Positions 50,964-62,651 of a stretch of 64,000 nt of DNA are shown in pieces. Source of the DNA: Ferrovum sp. JA12. GTDB taxonomy: Bacteria; Pseudomonadota; Gammaproteobacteria; Burkholderiales; Ferrovaceae. Location of the stretch: assembly GCF_001431705.1 (NCBI RefSeq), contig NZ_LJWX01000001.1, forward strand, positions 310,001-374,000, in the 5' to 3' direction. The position numbers and the translations under genes were made by a program. Below the pieces are notes generated by a model. It saw only the letters and a program-made list of their open reading frames with translations, was not told the origin of the DNA and did no database searches. The first letter of the stretch is position 1. Each line of letters begins with the position of its first letter.

Positions 50964-52721
50964 GTGAGTAAATTGACTGTTTCTTTATTAAATACTGGCC
51001 TATATCGCCGTTTACTTCGCCAAGTGGTGCCCTACAAAAATCAATTTGCCTTGGCTATAGTGGGCATGGTGATTACTGCGGCCACAGAACCCACTCTGCC
51101 AGCATTACTCAAACCTTTATTGGATAAAAGCTTCGTTCATAAAGATCCGGTTTGGATGCATTGGGTTCCTCTTATGCTGCTCGGGCTATTTGTAATTCGT
51201 GGCGTAGCAAACTTTATCTCAAAATTTGCCATGAACTGGGTGGGGAACAAAGTAGTCATGGATCTGCGCACAAAAATGTTTGAACGCTTGCTACATGTGC
51301 CTGTTTCTTATTTTGATGAACACCCGGCTGGCACCCTCATTTCGAAACTAATTTATGATGTCAGTCAAGTGATGACCGCTACCACCTCCGTCATCACTAA
51401 TTTAGTCACCGACACCTTTGTGGTGATTGGTTTACTAGGTTGGTTATTAATTCTTAATTGGAAACTCACCAGTATCACTCTCCTTGCAGCGCCGCCCATT
51501 GCCTTTTTAGTGAAACGAGTAAACAGTAAATTAAGACAAGTTAACCGCGCTACACAAGATGCCATGGGAGGCATTAGTACCGTGGTGGATGAAACCATTA
51601 ATTGTCAAAAGGTGATTAAAGTTTTTGGTGGCGCTGAATTAGAGTCGGAAAGATTTCATCAAGCAAGTAATTTAGTACGTCGTTTAAATACCAAACAAGC
51701 CGCCACTTCCGCCGCGAATGTTCCGTTAGTCCAGTTTTTTGCTGCGATAGCCATTTCAATCATTGTTTGGATGGCCACTCTTCAAGCAGGAGCAGATGAA
51801 ACGACAGTAGGTGGTTTTGTATCATTTATCACTGCCATGATTATGTTATTGGCTCCCTTAAAGCGTTTATCTGACATCAGTGAATCCTTACAAAGGGGGC
51901 TCGCTGCAGCGGAGAGCGTTTTTGAATTAATTGATGAGCGCATAGAAATCAACGATGGCAATCATGCGATTCATGCTGTTCAGGGTGAAATCCGTTTTGA
52001 TGAAGTGACTTTTCAATATAAAAATCAATCACGACCCGCTTTAGACCGAATTCAACTCACTATTCGTGCAGGAGAAACCGTGGCCCTAGTAGGGCAGTCA
52101 GGCAGCGGGAAAACCACTCTTGCTAACCTTATTCCACGCTTTTACCAGCCTCAACGTGGCACGATATTTATAGACGGACATCCCTTAAATGCTCTCACCT
52201 TAGAGAGTTTAAGGTCCCATATTGCGGTAGTCAGTCAGGACGTGGTGCTGTTTAACGATACTATTGCTCATAATATCGCCTATGGGCCGCTGCGCGGAAC
52301 CTCCTTGGATAACATCAAAAAAGCTGCCAAGGCCGCCCATGCCCTTGAGTTCATTGATATGCTGCCGCAAGGTCTTGAAACCTTAGTGGGTGAAAATGGC
52401 GCTCGTCTCTCTGGCGGGCAGCGTCAACGCATAGCTATCGCTCGCGCTCTTCTTAAGAATGCGCCGATACTCATTTTAGATGAAGCCACCTCAGCTCTTG
52501 ATACCGAGTCAGAACGCTTGGTTCAAGCCGCCCTTGAAACCTTAATGAAGGGACGCACCACAGTGGTCATTGCTCATCGGTTATCCACCATTGAGGCCGC
52601 TGATCGGATTCTTGTTTTAAAGCAAGGACAGATTGTGGAAATGGGACGCCATCAAGATCTATTGGTTCAGGATGGTTACTACACTAAATTATGGCGTATG
52701 CAATCTTTAGCTAGCGCTTAA
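50964..52721 (+). CDS. msbA: Lipid A export ABC transporter MsbA
   Basis: 585 aa half-transporter flipping lipid A-core across the inner membrane. Six transmembrane helices (about residues 20-310) then the ATPase domain: Walker A GQSGSGKTTL near residue 375, signature LSGGQRQRIAIARAL near residue 480, Walker B ILILDEATSALD. Start is GTG 50964. Convergent with the GT2 glycosyltransferase, 11-base overlap. Fits the LPS genes on both sides. Confidence 0.93.
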   Translation: MSKLTVSLLNTGLYRRLLRQVVPYKNQFALAIVGMVITAATEPTLPALLKPLLDKSFVHKDPVWMHWVPLMLLGLFVIRGVANFISKFAMNWVGNKVVMDLRTKMFERLLHVPVSYFDEHPAGTLISKLIYDVSQVMTATTSVITNLVTDTFVVIGLLGWLLILNWKLTSITLLAAPPIAFLVKRVNSKLRQVNRATQDAMGGISTVVDETINCQKVIKVFGGAELESERFHQASNLVRRLNTKQAATSAANVPLVQFFAAIAISIIVWMATLQAGADETTVGGFVSFITAMIMLLAPLKRLSDISESLQRGLAAAESVFELIDERIEINDGNHAIHAVQGEIRFDEVTFQYKNQSRPALDRIQLTIRAGETVALVGQSGSGKTTLANLIPRFYQPQRGTIFIDGHPLNALTLESLRSHIAVVSQDVVLFNDTIAHNIAYGPLRGTSLDNIKKAAKAAHALEFIDMLPQGLETLVGENGARLSGGQRQRIAIARALLKNAPILILDEATSALDTESERLVQAALETLMKGRTTVVIAHRLSTIEAADRILVLKQGQIVEMGRHQDLLVQDGYYTKLWRMQSLASA

Positions 52722-53448
52722 GCCATAGTTTAGCATAACGATAAAAGGTGGTCTGAGCGTTACTCACTGCCAATAAAAACCCAAAGCCTCCATCTAGAAA
52801 ACCCGCCCTTAAAAAATAAGTGCGTATGAATGCCCATAACCCCTTGAGGGTTGCTATGGTTAAGGAGGCTTTTCTTCCTTTATCAAACAGCATGTCAGCA
52901 CCAAGAGTTGAATAGTGATTGGTTTTGGCTATCACTTCCTCAAGAGTGTCATAGGTGTAATGAATGAGAGGATGGCGCAAGGTCCCCAAGGGTTTATCGG
53001 ATTCTAAGCGCTCATGCACTCGATCTAAACTGAAAGTAGCATCGCCGCGCTTAAATAACCGAACCACATAATCTGGCCACCATCCACCATGACGCATAAA
53101 GTGACCGCAGTAACTGGAGGAACGCGGTATCCTAAAAACTGTAAAGGATTGACGCGCTATCACTTGTTGTATTTCTTCTTTGAGCTCTGGGCTTACGCGC
53201 TCATCGGCATCGATAGATAAAACCCACTCTTGGGTTGCATGGTGGAGGGCTAAGTTCTTCTGAAAACCAAAACCTTGCCAATGACTATTTACATGGACAA
53301 TAGCACCACAGGCTTGCGCTTTAGCTACCGTATCATCACTGCTACCGCCATCAATGACAATAATTTCATCGGCAAAGCTCACCGATTCTATACACTTCAC
53401 GATGTCGTGGGATTCGTTTTTAGCAATAATAATGACCGACAAACTCAT
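52711..53448 (-). CDS. GT2 glycosyltransferase, LPS core (WaaE/KdtX-like)
   Basis: 245 aa from ATG 53448. MSLSVIIIAKNESHDIVKCIESV and VIDGGSSDDTVAKA with WVLSIDADERVSPEL (DxD) are the GT-A fold of the WaaE beta-1,4-glucosyltransferase group, which modifies inner-core heptose. GGWWPDYVVRLF is shared by this group. ATGA overlap with the upstream epimerase gene. Confidence 0.85.
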   Translation of the reverse strand: MSLSVIIIAKNESHDIVKCIESVSFADEIIVIDGGSSDDTVAKAQACGAIVHVNSHWQGFGFQKNLALHHATQEWVLSIDADERVSPELKEEIQQVIARQSFTVFRIPRSSSYCGHFMRHGGWWPDYVVRLFKRGDATFSLDRVHERLESDKPLGTLRHPLIHYTYDTLEEVIAKTNHYSTLGADMLFDKGRKASLTIATLKGLWAFIRTYFLRAGFLDGGFGFLLAVSNAQTTFYRYAKLWLKR

Positions 53449-54452
53449 CGTTGTCTCCACGCTTGATACCACGTAACAAACTTAAGAAGACCTTCATGTA
53501 AACTGGTTTTAGGTAATGGGCCCACTAAAGCTCTCAAGCGCTCATTACTGGCATAGGTTGACAGCACATCACCCTTTTGAAAAGGTTGCCAATCAATGAG
53601 TGCTTTTTTATTAAGTAGTCCCTCCAGCTCTGTAATCATATCCATTAGCAACACCGGCTCTTCATGACCAATATTTAAAATACGCCAAGGGGCATGACTG
53701 GTGGCAGGATCAAGCGCGAACTCTGTATCCTGCTGATTGGGTGTTGGAGGGCGATCGAGTAATGCCACTATACCCTGCACAATATCGTCAATATAAGTAA
53801 AGTCACGATACATCTGCCCTTGATTAAATACTGTAATAGGTTGGTGATCAAGCATCGCCTGAGCAAACTTAAAGTAAGCCATGTCAGGGCGACCCCAAGG
53901 GCCGTAAACAGTAAAAAAACGCAGTCCCGTGCAGGGAATGGCAAATAAATGACTATAGGAATGAGCCATGGCCTCATTAGCGCGTTTGGTGGCAGCATAA
54001 AAACTCAAAGGATGATCGACTCCCTGTCCTTCATGCCACGGCATACTGAGGTTTGCTCCGTAGACACTAGATGAACTCGCAAAAAGTAAATGCTGAACAG
54101 CATAATCACGACACATTTCTAAGATAGTTAAAAACCCAGTGATGTTGCTATCCACATAGGCTTGGGGCGCTTGCAAAGAATAGCGAACCCCTGCTTGTGC
54201 CGCCAAATGGATAACATACTCAATAGAATGTTGCGTAAAAATCTGTTCTATAAACGAACGATCTTCTATTTGCCCTTGATAAAAAGCAAAACTATTAAAG
54301 GAGCGCAATCGGTTTAACCGAGCCTCCTTGAGGTCGATGGAGTAATAGCTATTTAAGTTATCAACACCCATCACACTATGACCCATTTCAAGCAGCCTTA
54401 ATGCGGTATGCATGCCGATAAATCCTGCCACTCCTGTCACTAGGATTTTCAT
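53445..54452 (-). CDS. UDP-glucuronate 4-epimerase-like NAD epimerase
   Basis: 335 aa extended SDR. ILVTGVAGFIGMHTALRLL nucleotide loop, HLAAQAGVRYSLQAPQAY, catalytic YAATKRANE, then LRFFTVYGPWGRPDMA. RYS and GPWGRPDMA are characteristic of UDP-glucuronate 4-epimerases, giving UDP-galacturonate for LPS or capsule. It is read with the GT2 gene, so galacturonic acid may decorate the core (inference). Confidence 0.88.
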   Translation of the reverse strand: MKILVTGVAGFIGMHTALRLLEMGHSVMGVDNLNSYYSIDLKEARLNRLRSFNSFAFYQGQIEDRSFIEQIFTQHSIEYVIHLAAQAGVRYSLQAPQAYVDSNITGFLTILEMCRDYAVQHLLFASSSSVYGANLSMPWHEGQGVDHPLSFYAATKRANEAMAHSYSHLFAIPCTGLRFFTVYGPWGRPDMAYFKFAQAMLDHQPITVFNQGQMYRDFTYIDDIVQGIVALLDRPPTPNQQDTEFALDPATSHAPWRILNIGHEEPVLLMDMITELEGLLNKKALIDWQPFQKGDVLSTYASNERLRALVGPLPKTSLHEGLLKFVTWYQAWRQR

Positions 54453-54588
54453 TGGATTATTCTAACATGGTGTAGGATTAGTAAATTTTAAGAATAATTA
54501 TGCTCAAATCATTCTTGGCAAGAGTTCAATTCTGTCAAATTTCCAACAAAATATAGCCAGTTTAATGCCAGCATCCTACAATGCTCTC

Positions 54589-55533
54589 ATGACAAAACTT
54601 CTACTAATTAAAACCTCATCATTGGGGGATGTTATTCATGCACTACCTGCTCTAACGGATGCCCTACGTTTTAATCCATCCCTTAAAGTGGATTGGCTCG
54701 TAGAAGAATCCTTTAGAGATATTCCTCAACTTCACAAGGGTTTAAATCGAATTCAAGCTGTTGCACTGCGACGCTGGAAAAAGCATTGGCTACATATTTC
54801 CAATTGGTACGAATTGGTTAACGTTATAAAAAACATCAATACAGAATCCTATGATCTGTCCGTGGATTGCCAAGGTTTGCTGAAGAGTGCACTGCTTTGC
54901 AGAGTATTACCTGGACTTCGCCACGGTTATCACTGGGACAGTATTCGTGAACCCTTGGCGTCCTTGTGCTACCAATATACCCATCATATCTCCTGGCAGC
55001 TTCATGCGGTGGAGCGTAATCGTCAATTATTAGGACAGGTATTGGGGTACACTCCTGATACTCCTGTTGATTACGGAATTGTCGCGCCTCCTTTATCACC
55101 CACTTTGCGACCTAGTACCCCTTGGGTAGTATTTCTTCATGCTACAAGCCGAACCAGTAAAGAGTGGCCAGTGGATTCATGGATTCGCTTAGGGCATCAT
55201 TTAGCACGCATGGGGATTACCGTTTTACTTCCTTCAGGAAACATTAAGGAAGAAAATAGAGCACAACACATTGCTCAACAGATTGATCACGCCATCGCAC
55301 TACCAAGACTCGATCTCACCACATTAGCGAGCCTATTACAAGAGGCTGAGTGGGTGGTTGGCGTTGACACGGGACTTACCCACCTAGCAGTAGCTTTAAA
55401 ACAAAAAGTCATTGCAATTTATACGGACACCGATCCACAAGCTACTGGAGTGTATGGTGGCGAACGGGCCACTAATGTTGGTGGAATAGGTATGGTGCCT
55501 GATGTGGAATCTATTTTAAAATTGTGTCTATGA
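54589..55533 (+). CDS. waaC: LPS heptosyltransferase I
   Basis: 314 aa GT9 enzyme adding the first heptose to Kdo. LLIKTSSLGDVIHALPALTDAL at the N terminus, VDCQGLLKSAL, HATSRTSKEWP and the donor site VGVDTGLTHLAVAL. ATG 54589 chosen over upstream in-frame ATG 54565. The TGA overlaps waaA's ATG (ATGA). Confidence 0.94.
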   Translation: MTKLLLIKTSSLGDVIHALPALTDALRFNPSLKVDWLVEESFRDIPQLHKGLNRIQAVALRRWKKHWLHISNWYELVNVIKNINTESYDLSVDCQGLLKSALLCRVLPGLRHGYHWDSIREPLASLCYQYTHHISWQLHAVERNRQLLGQVLGYTPDTPVDYGIVAPPLSPTLRPSTPWVVFLHATSRTSKEWPVDSWIRLGHHLARMGITVLLPSGNIKEENRAQHIAQQIDHAIALPRLDLTTLASLLQEAEWVVGVDTGLTHLAVALKQKVIAIYTDTDPQATGVYGGERATNVGGIGMVPDVESILKLCL

Positions 55534-56786
55534 TTCGTTATCGTTTTATTATTGCCCTTCTCTTACCCTTTGCTTTTTTACGCCTGCTGTGGAAAAGTCG
55601 CCTAGATTCACGTTATCGTCAACACTGGTTAGAGCGTTTAGGTTTTATTCCATTGATTAAACAAGGCCCTGTAATTTGGCTGCATGCCGTCTCAGTGGGT
55701 GAGACTCGAGCTGCTGTTTCTTTAATTCAACAAATTAACATCTTATATCCAGATCATAAGATTATTCTCACCCACATGACCCCTACTGGAAGGAGTACAG
55801 AGGAAAGAGTTCTCAACACTTTAGCTTTGCGTTATTACCTTCCCTATGACACACCTGGTGCTGTAAAACGTTTTTTAAATCGTCTTCAACCTGACTTGGG
55901 GATTCTGTTAGAAACCGAAATTTGGCCTGAATTAATTAGTCAATGCCACCAACAGTCTATTCCCCTTTTATTGGTCAACGCTAGGTTATCGCAACGCTCC
56001 TATGAGCGCTACCAACGTTACCAACCCTTAACAAAAAACATTTTGCAGCAGCTAAGCGTTATTGCTACCCAGTCGGCCCAAGATGCCGAGCGCTTTAAAC
56101 TATTAGGCGCTCAAGAGGTGGTAGTGGTTGGCAATATCAAATTTGACGCAGCAAGAGCACTACAACAAAACTCCCAGGACAATCTAAGACGGTTGTGGTC
56201 TCAAGAGCGAAAAGTATGGCTTGCCGCAAGTACCCGACCCGGTGAAGAAGAAATCATCATTAATCTTTTCCAGCGCTTGAATATAGAGCATCAACTGTTA
56301 ATCCTTGTTCCTCGACACCCACAACGCTTTCAAGAGGTGGCCGCGCTGCTCCATAAGAAAAATATTCGTTTTATACGCCGCAGCCAACAGCAACCGATCC
56401 CAGATAACGTAGGGGTATTGTTAGGTGACAGCATGGGTGAGATGGGTAACTATTATCAAGGGGCAGATCTTGCCGTGATGGGCGGCAGTATCTTACCCTT
56501 TGGCGGCCAAAATCTTATTGAAGCCACCGCCATGGGTTGCCCTGTGATTGTGGGTCCACACACTTATAACTTTCAAGAAGCGGTGCATTTCGCCTTGGAT
56601 GCAGGAGCTGCAGTGCGTTTTGAAAAAACCGACGAATTATTGAGTATCATTCCACAACTCTTAAATGACACCCGCAAAAGAACCGCTATGGGTGAGGCTG
56701 GACAACACTTCACCCTCACCCATCAAGGTGCCACCAGCACCATTTTGACACTAATCCAACGCCAAATAGCCCACAGCAAACTATGA
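55530..56786 (+). CDS. waaA: Kdo transferase
   Basis: 418 aa GT30 enzyme attaching Kdo to lipid IVA. N-terminal membrane anchor (FIIALLLPFAFLRLLW), VIWLHAVSVGETRAA with catalytic Glu, LLETEIWPELI, and LAVMGGSILPFGGQNLIEA near residue 320. ATG 55530 rather than 55524. Both ends overlap neighbours by 4 bases: waaC before, greB after. Confidence 0.95.
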   Translation: MIRYRFIIALLLPFAFLRLLWKSRLDSRYRQHWLERLGFIPLIKQGPVIWLHAVSVGETRAAVSLIQQINILYPDHKIILTHMTPTGRSTEERVLNTLALRYYLPYDTPGAVKRFLNRLQPDLGILLETEIWPELISQCHQQSIPLLLVNARLSQRSYERYQRYQPLTKNILQQLSVIATQSAQDAERFKLLGAQEVVVVGNIKFDAARALQQNSQDNLRRLWSQERKVWLAASTRPGEEEIIINLFQRLNIEHQLLILVPRHPQRFQEVAALLHKKNIRFIRRSQQQPIPDNVGVLLGDSMGEMGNYYQGADLAVMGGSILPFGGQNLIEATAMGCPVIVGPHTYNFQEAVHFALDAGAAVRFEKTDELLSIIPQLLNDTRKRTAMGEAGQHFTLTHQGATSTILTLIQRQIAHSKL

Positions 56787-57331
56787 ACAAAGCCTTTACT
56801 AAAGAAACAGATCAGGATGAGGATGAGCCGCAACCATCTGGTCCACCCATCAAAGGCCCCAATTACATCACACCCGAAGGGTTTGCGCGCCTTCGAGCTG
56901 AAATGGAGTGGCTCATTCGTGAGGAACGTCCGAAGATAGTGGAAACGGTAGCCTGGGCAGCCTCTAACGGCGATCGCTCTGAAAATGGCGATTATATCTA
57001 TGGCAAACGTCGCCTCAGAGAAATAGATCGACGATTGCGTTTTTTAGTTAAACGCTTAGAAATAGCTCAAGTTGTAGACCCCTCGTTGCAAAAGGGTAAT
57101 GATCAAATTTTTTTTGGCGCCTATGTGTTAATGAGCGATGACCAGGGTCATGAGCAGCGTCTACAAATTGTCGGCATTGATGAAACCAATCCTTCAATGG
57201 GTAAAATCAGTTGGATTTCCCCCATCGCTAAGGCCCTATTAAAAGCTCATGAGGGGGACCATATCAGTTTTCTTAGCCCTTCTGGCAGACGGGAGATAGA
57301 TATTCTATCGGTGAGCTATGAAGAAGAGTGA
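56783..57331 (+). CDS. greB: Transcription elongation factor GreB
   Basis: 182 aa. After a variable acidic N terminus: NYITPEGFARLRAEMEWL and NGDRSENGDYIYGKRRLREIDRRLRFL carry the coiled-coil tip acidic residues (GDRSENGDYIYGKRR) that rescue backtracked RNA polymerase; the C-terminal FKBP-like domain follows (ISWISPIAKALL). The Lys/Arg-rich coil form separates it from GreA. Overlaps waaA by ATGA, an unusual partner. Confidence 0.93.
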   Translation: MNKAFTKETDQDEDEPQPSGPPIKGPNYITPEGFARLRAEMEWLIREERPKIVETVAWAASNGDRSENGDYIYGKRRLREIDRRLRFLVKRLEIAQVVDPSLQKGNDQIFFGAYVLMSDDQGHEQRLQIVGIDETNPSMGKISWISPIAKALLKAHEGDHISFLSPSGRREIDILSVSYEEE

Positions 57332-57985
57332 TTAAAACTCAAAACGTGACGCTTTCGCTATGTGATGCAAAGCCGGAACCACCGTTTCGAATAACACTTC
57401 ACTATGATAATCCTTCTCACCCACACGTTTAATCCGAGTCACTGCCATGGTGGGAGAAACACCCACTACCGCCACCAACGTCCCGCCAACCGCTAGCGTA
57501 TCAAGAAACACTTGGGGTAATTGTGGCACTGAACCGCTTAACAAAATTGTATCCCAAGTTTTTGCATCACCATAACTTTTAGCGCCATCACCAATGATTA
57601 CGGACACATTATGATGGCCATGGTGGGTTAATTTAGTTTGTGCTTGTTGGGCCAAATCATGGTGAATTTCAAGGGTTGTCACAGAATGAGCTAAGCGGCT
57701 GATGAGCGCTGCCATGTAACCGCTACCGGTACCAATTTCCAATACCTTATGATTATCCTTTAAGGCCAGCGACTGAAGAAGTCGCGCCTCTAATTTAGGA
57801 GAGAGCATCGCTTCTCCATGGGCAAGAGGAATTTCGGTATCCATAAAAGCCATATTCCGATACTGCTGAGGAACAAAATCTTCTCTTTTTACCTCATACA
57901 ACAAATCAAGAACAGTAATGTTTAGCACATCCCAAGGACGAATTTGTTGCTCAACCATATTAAAACGGGCTTGCTCAATATTCAC
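57332..57985 (-). CDS. pcm: Protein-L-isoaspartate O-methyltransferase family protein
   Basis: 217 aa from GTG 57985, chosen since it gives the betaproteobacterial N terminus (M)NIEQARFNMVEQQIRPW with GGAG upstream; TTG 57997 is in frame. VLEIGTGSGYMAALIS is the SAM loop and LSPKLEARLLQSL precedes it. The subgroup with EQQIRPWDVL is often called Pcm but repair of isoaspartate is proven only for others. Converges on greB with no gap. Confidence 0.85.
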   Translation of the reverse strand: MNIEQARFNMVEQQIRPWDVLNITVLDLLYEVKREDFVPQQYRNMAFMDTEIPLAHGEAMLSPKLEARLLQSLALKDNHKVLEIGTGSGYMAALISRLAHSVTTLEIHHDLAQQAQTKLTHHGHHNVSVIIGDGAKSYGDAKTWDTILLSGSVPQLPQVFLDTLAVGGTLVAVVGVSPTMAVTRIKRVGEKDYHSEVLFETVVPALHHIAKASRFEF

Positions 57986-58092
57986 GAATGACTCCAAGGC
58001 GTTTAAAAAACTTTATTCTACCAAAAACCTTAAATTTAAAAAGAAACTCTCTCGTTAAGGGACGAAATCTACTTTTCAAGGTACACTCATAG

Positions 58093-60036
<1,944 letters not shown>

Positions 60037-60044
60037 GGGTAAGT

Positions 60045-60869
60045 ATGAGTAGTTTATTACTGATAAAAGCGGCACTATTAGGGACCGTGGAGGGATTAAC
60101 GGAGTTCTTACCAGTATCCTCTACGGGCCATTTGATTTTAGCAGGTAGCTTATTACATTTTAATGATGAGAAGGGCAAAGTATTTGAAATCGTTATACAA
60201 TTTGCCGCTATTTTAGCGGTGTGTTGGGAATATCGACGAAAAATTTCACAGGTTATTACTGAGTTACCCAGCCAAAAATCAGCACAACGCTTTGTGGCCA
60301 ATCTCCTACTCGCTTTCTTACCCGCCGCAGTATTAGGCTTACTTTTTGCAAAAAAAATTAAAGCGTCTTTATTCGCACCTCTGCCAGTTGCCTTGGCTTT
60401 TATCATCGGCGCTTTCTTTATTTTATGGATTGAGTCAAGACAAAACAAAACCATCATTCATCGTGTGGACGATATGGATTGGCGAACCGCCCTGAAAATC
60501 GGTTTTTGCCAATCCTTAGCCTTGATTCCCGGCACCTCACGCTCAGGGGCCACGATTATGGGAGCTTTGTTTTTTGGTTTATCCAGGCAAGCTGCCACAG
60601 AGTTTTCTTTTTTTCTCGCCATCCCCACTTTGTTTGCAGCGACACTCTACGAAGTTGTTAAGTATCACCACCTCTTTCATCGTGAAGATATTACTCTCTT
60701 TGCTGTAGGCAGTTTATTTTCTTTTATATTTGCTTTTGTCACTGTTCGCGCGCTCTTACGCTTTGTCAGTGGTCACCGCTTCACCTCTTTTGCTATCTAT
60801 CGAATTTTGTTTGGCGTATTAATTCTCATTACTGCCTACCAAGGATGGGTAGATTGGAGTAATGGTTAG
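60045..60869 (+). CDS. uppP: Undecaprenyl-diphosphatase
   Basis: 274 aa, 8 membrane segments. EGLTEFLPVSSTGHLILAG and PGTSRSGATIMGALFFGL are the two BacA/UppP repeats with catalytic Glu, His, Ser and Arg. Recycles undecaprenyl phosphate for cell-wall and O-antigen synthesis; confers bacitracin tolerance in E. coli. Follows thiC by 8 bases; ends over the convergent rubredoxin. Confidence 0.95.
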   Translation: MSSLLLIKAALLGTVEGLTEFLPVSSTGHLILAGSLLHFNDEKGKVFEIVIQFAAILAVCWEYRRKISQVITELPSQKSAQRFVANLLLAFLPAAVLGLLFAKKIKASLFAPLPVALAFIIGAFFILWIESRQNKTIIHRVDDMDWRTALKIGFCQSLALIPGTSRSGATIMGALFFGLSRQAATEFSFFLAIPTLFAATLYEVVKYHHLFHREDITLFAVGSLFSFIFAFVTVRALLRFVSGHRFTSFAIYRILFGVLILITAYQGWVDWSNG

Positions 60870-61048
60870 ATTTCAATCATTTCAAAATCTTCTTTCCTAG
60901 CGCCGCATTCCGGGCAGACCCAATTCACAGGAACATCTTCCCAACGGGTTCCTGGAGCTAACCCTTCCTCAGGGTCGCCCTGTTCTTCATCGTAAATATA
61001 ACCACAAATAAGACATAAATAGGTTTTAAAAGGTGCTGCTGTATTCAT
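60866..61048 (-). CDS. Rubredoxin
   Basis: 60 aa from ATG 61048 (AGGAAAAGT upstream). Two Fe ligands pairs: YLCLICGYIYDEEQGDPEEG and WVCPECGARKEDFE. Small one-iron electron carrier. Divergent from thiD, an arrangement common in betaproteobacteria; overlap with uppP is 4 bases. Confidence 0.95.
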   Translation of the reverse strand: MNTAAPFKTYLCLICGYIYDEEQGDPEEGLAPGTRWEDVPVNWVCPECGARKEDFEMIEI

Positions 61049-61165
61049 ACTTTTCCTAAAGAATTGAGTTAAAATGATAAGACATAGGTTAGTCAACAGA
61101 GTTTAACTGTGCTAACACATAAAACAAACATCATAAAACCGGACGCCCTTAAGAGCAACTGTATC

Positions 61166-61996
61166 ATGACCACTCCACCACCCGCAGTGCTTGTCTTCGC
61201 CGCCACCGATCCTAGCGGAGGGGCCGGATTACAAGCTGACATTATGACTTTATCCAGTATGGGATGTCATCCTCTATCGGTAGTCACCGCCGTCACCGTC
61301 CAAGACACCACAGGCGTGGAAGACATTTTTCCTCTGGATGCAGAGTGGGTGGCGGATCAAGCGCGCTGTATTCTTGAGGACGTGCCAGTGGCTGTGTTTA
61401 AGCTTGGGGTACTGGGCAGCCTTGAGAGTATTGCGGCCATTGCTGAAATTGTCTCTGATTACCCAGAGATTCCCTTGGTGCTGGATCCCATCTTTGCAAG
61501 TGGTCGCGGTGATGAACTGGCTTCTGAAGACATGATCGCTGCTATGAAAGATTTAATCATTCCTCAGTCCACTATCATCACGCCAAACACCCTTGAAATA
61601 CTGCGACTTACCGCCGATGACAGTCAAGAAGAAGACCATCAAGACTTAAACCTGGCGGCCGAGGAAATTCTCGCCACAGGTTGTGAATACGTCCTAATTA
61701 CGGGAACTCACCATCATACTACGCAAGTGATCAATACTCTCTACGGCCGTGAAGGCGTGATTCGCGCCGATGGTTGGGAGAGACTAGCTGGTAGCTACCA
61801 TGGCTCAGGATGCACCTTAAGCTCTGCCATCGCTGCAGGTCTCGCGCAAGGCTTAGACATTGCCGAAGCCGTGGCTGAGGCACAGGAATATACCTGGCAA
61901 ACCCTAAAAGACGCCTTCCGTTTGGGGATGGGGCAACGAATACCAGATCGCTTATTCTGGGCACGAGAGGATCGGCAAGCGGGTGACACACATTAA
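61166..61996 (+). CDS. thiD: Hydroxymethylpyrimidine (phosphate) kinase
   Basis: 276 aa from ATG 61166. AATDPSGGAGLQADIMTLSSMGCH, LDPIFASGRG and the anion hole GSYHGSGCTLSSAIA are ribokinase-like ThiD motifs. Phosphorylates HMP-P to HMP-PP; the variant N terminus is that of betaproteobacterial ThiD. Overlaps thiE by 14 bases. Confidence 0.94.
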   Translation: MTTPPPAVLVFAATDPSGGAGLQADIMTLSSMGCHPLSVVTAVTVQDTTGVEDIFPLDAEWVADQARCILEDVPVAVFKLGVLGSLESIAAIAEIVSDYPEIPLVLDPIFASGRGDELASEDMIAAMKDLIIPQSTIITPNTLEILRLTADDSQEEDHQDLNLAAEEILATGCEYVLITGTHHHTTQVINTLYGREGVIRADGWERLAGSYHGSGCTLSSAIAAGLAQGLDIAEAVAEAQEYTWQTLKDAFRLGMGQRIPDRLFWAREDRQAGDTH

Positions 61997-62651
61997 ATTC
62001 GCAACACCAACGGGTCTTTATGCCATTACGCCAGAATCCTTACCCTTGCAAGAACTCCTTGGCTGGGCAGAGATTCTATTGCAACATGGGGTATTGTGGT
62101 TTCAATACCGCAGAAAACATCTCTCTGCACCAAGACAACTGGAGGAAGCACGATGCCTTCAGGAACTGTTACTGGAACACCACGGTTATCTTATTATTAA
62201 CGATAACGTGGACTTAGCCCTGGAAGTTAACGCCTATGGGGTTCATTTAGGAGCAGAAGATTTGTCTCTTAGCGAATTGGCAAAACACTATCACAATCAC
62301 TCGCTAATGGTGGGGGCTTCTTGCTATCAAAGCCTAGAATTAGCTCAGAGGGCTCATGAAAATGGCGCCCATTATGTGGCTTTTGGCAGTGTTTTTCCAT
62401 CAACCACCAAACCCCATGCTCTGGCAGCACCCTTAACCCTCTTTCGCTCTCATGAGTGGAGTATCGCTCAAGTTGGGCTAGTTGCCATAGGCGGTATCAC
62501 TCCCCATAATGCAGCGCAGGTCTTAAATGCCGGAGCACAAGCCATTGCGGTGGTGAGTGCTCTGTCAAACCTAGAGCGGTTGAGTACTACCATCCAACAA
62601 TTTCAACAACTTATTACTGAATCAAGGATGCACCATGACCACGTCCAATGA
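61983..62651 (+). CDS. thiE: Thiamine-phosphate synthase
   Basis: 222 aa TIM barrel joining HMP-PP and thiazole phosphate. [71 protein letters not shown] and [14 protein letters not shown] start inside thiD. The stop overlaps hemL by 17 bases. Confidence 0.94.
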   Translation: MTHIKFATPTGLYAITPESLPLQELLGWAEILLQHGVLWFQYRRKHLSAPRQLEEARCLQELLLEHHGYLIINDNVDLALEVNAYGVHLGAEDLSLSELAKHYHNHSLMVGASCYQSLELAQRAHENGAHYVAFGSVFPSTTKPHALAAPLTLFRSHEWSIAQVGLVAIGGITPHNAAQVLNAGAQAIAVVSALSNLERLSTTIQQFQQLITESRMHHDHVQ

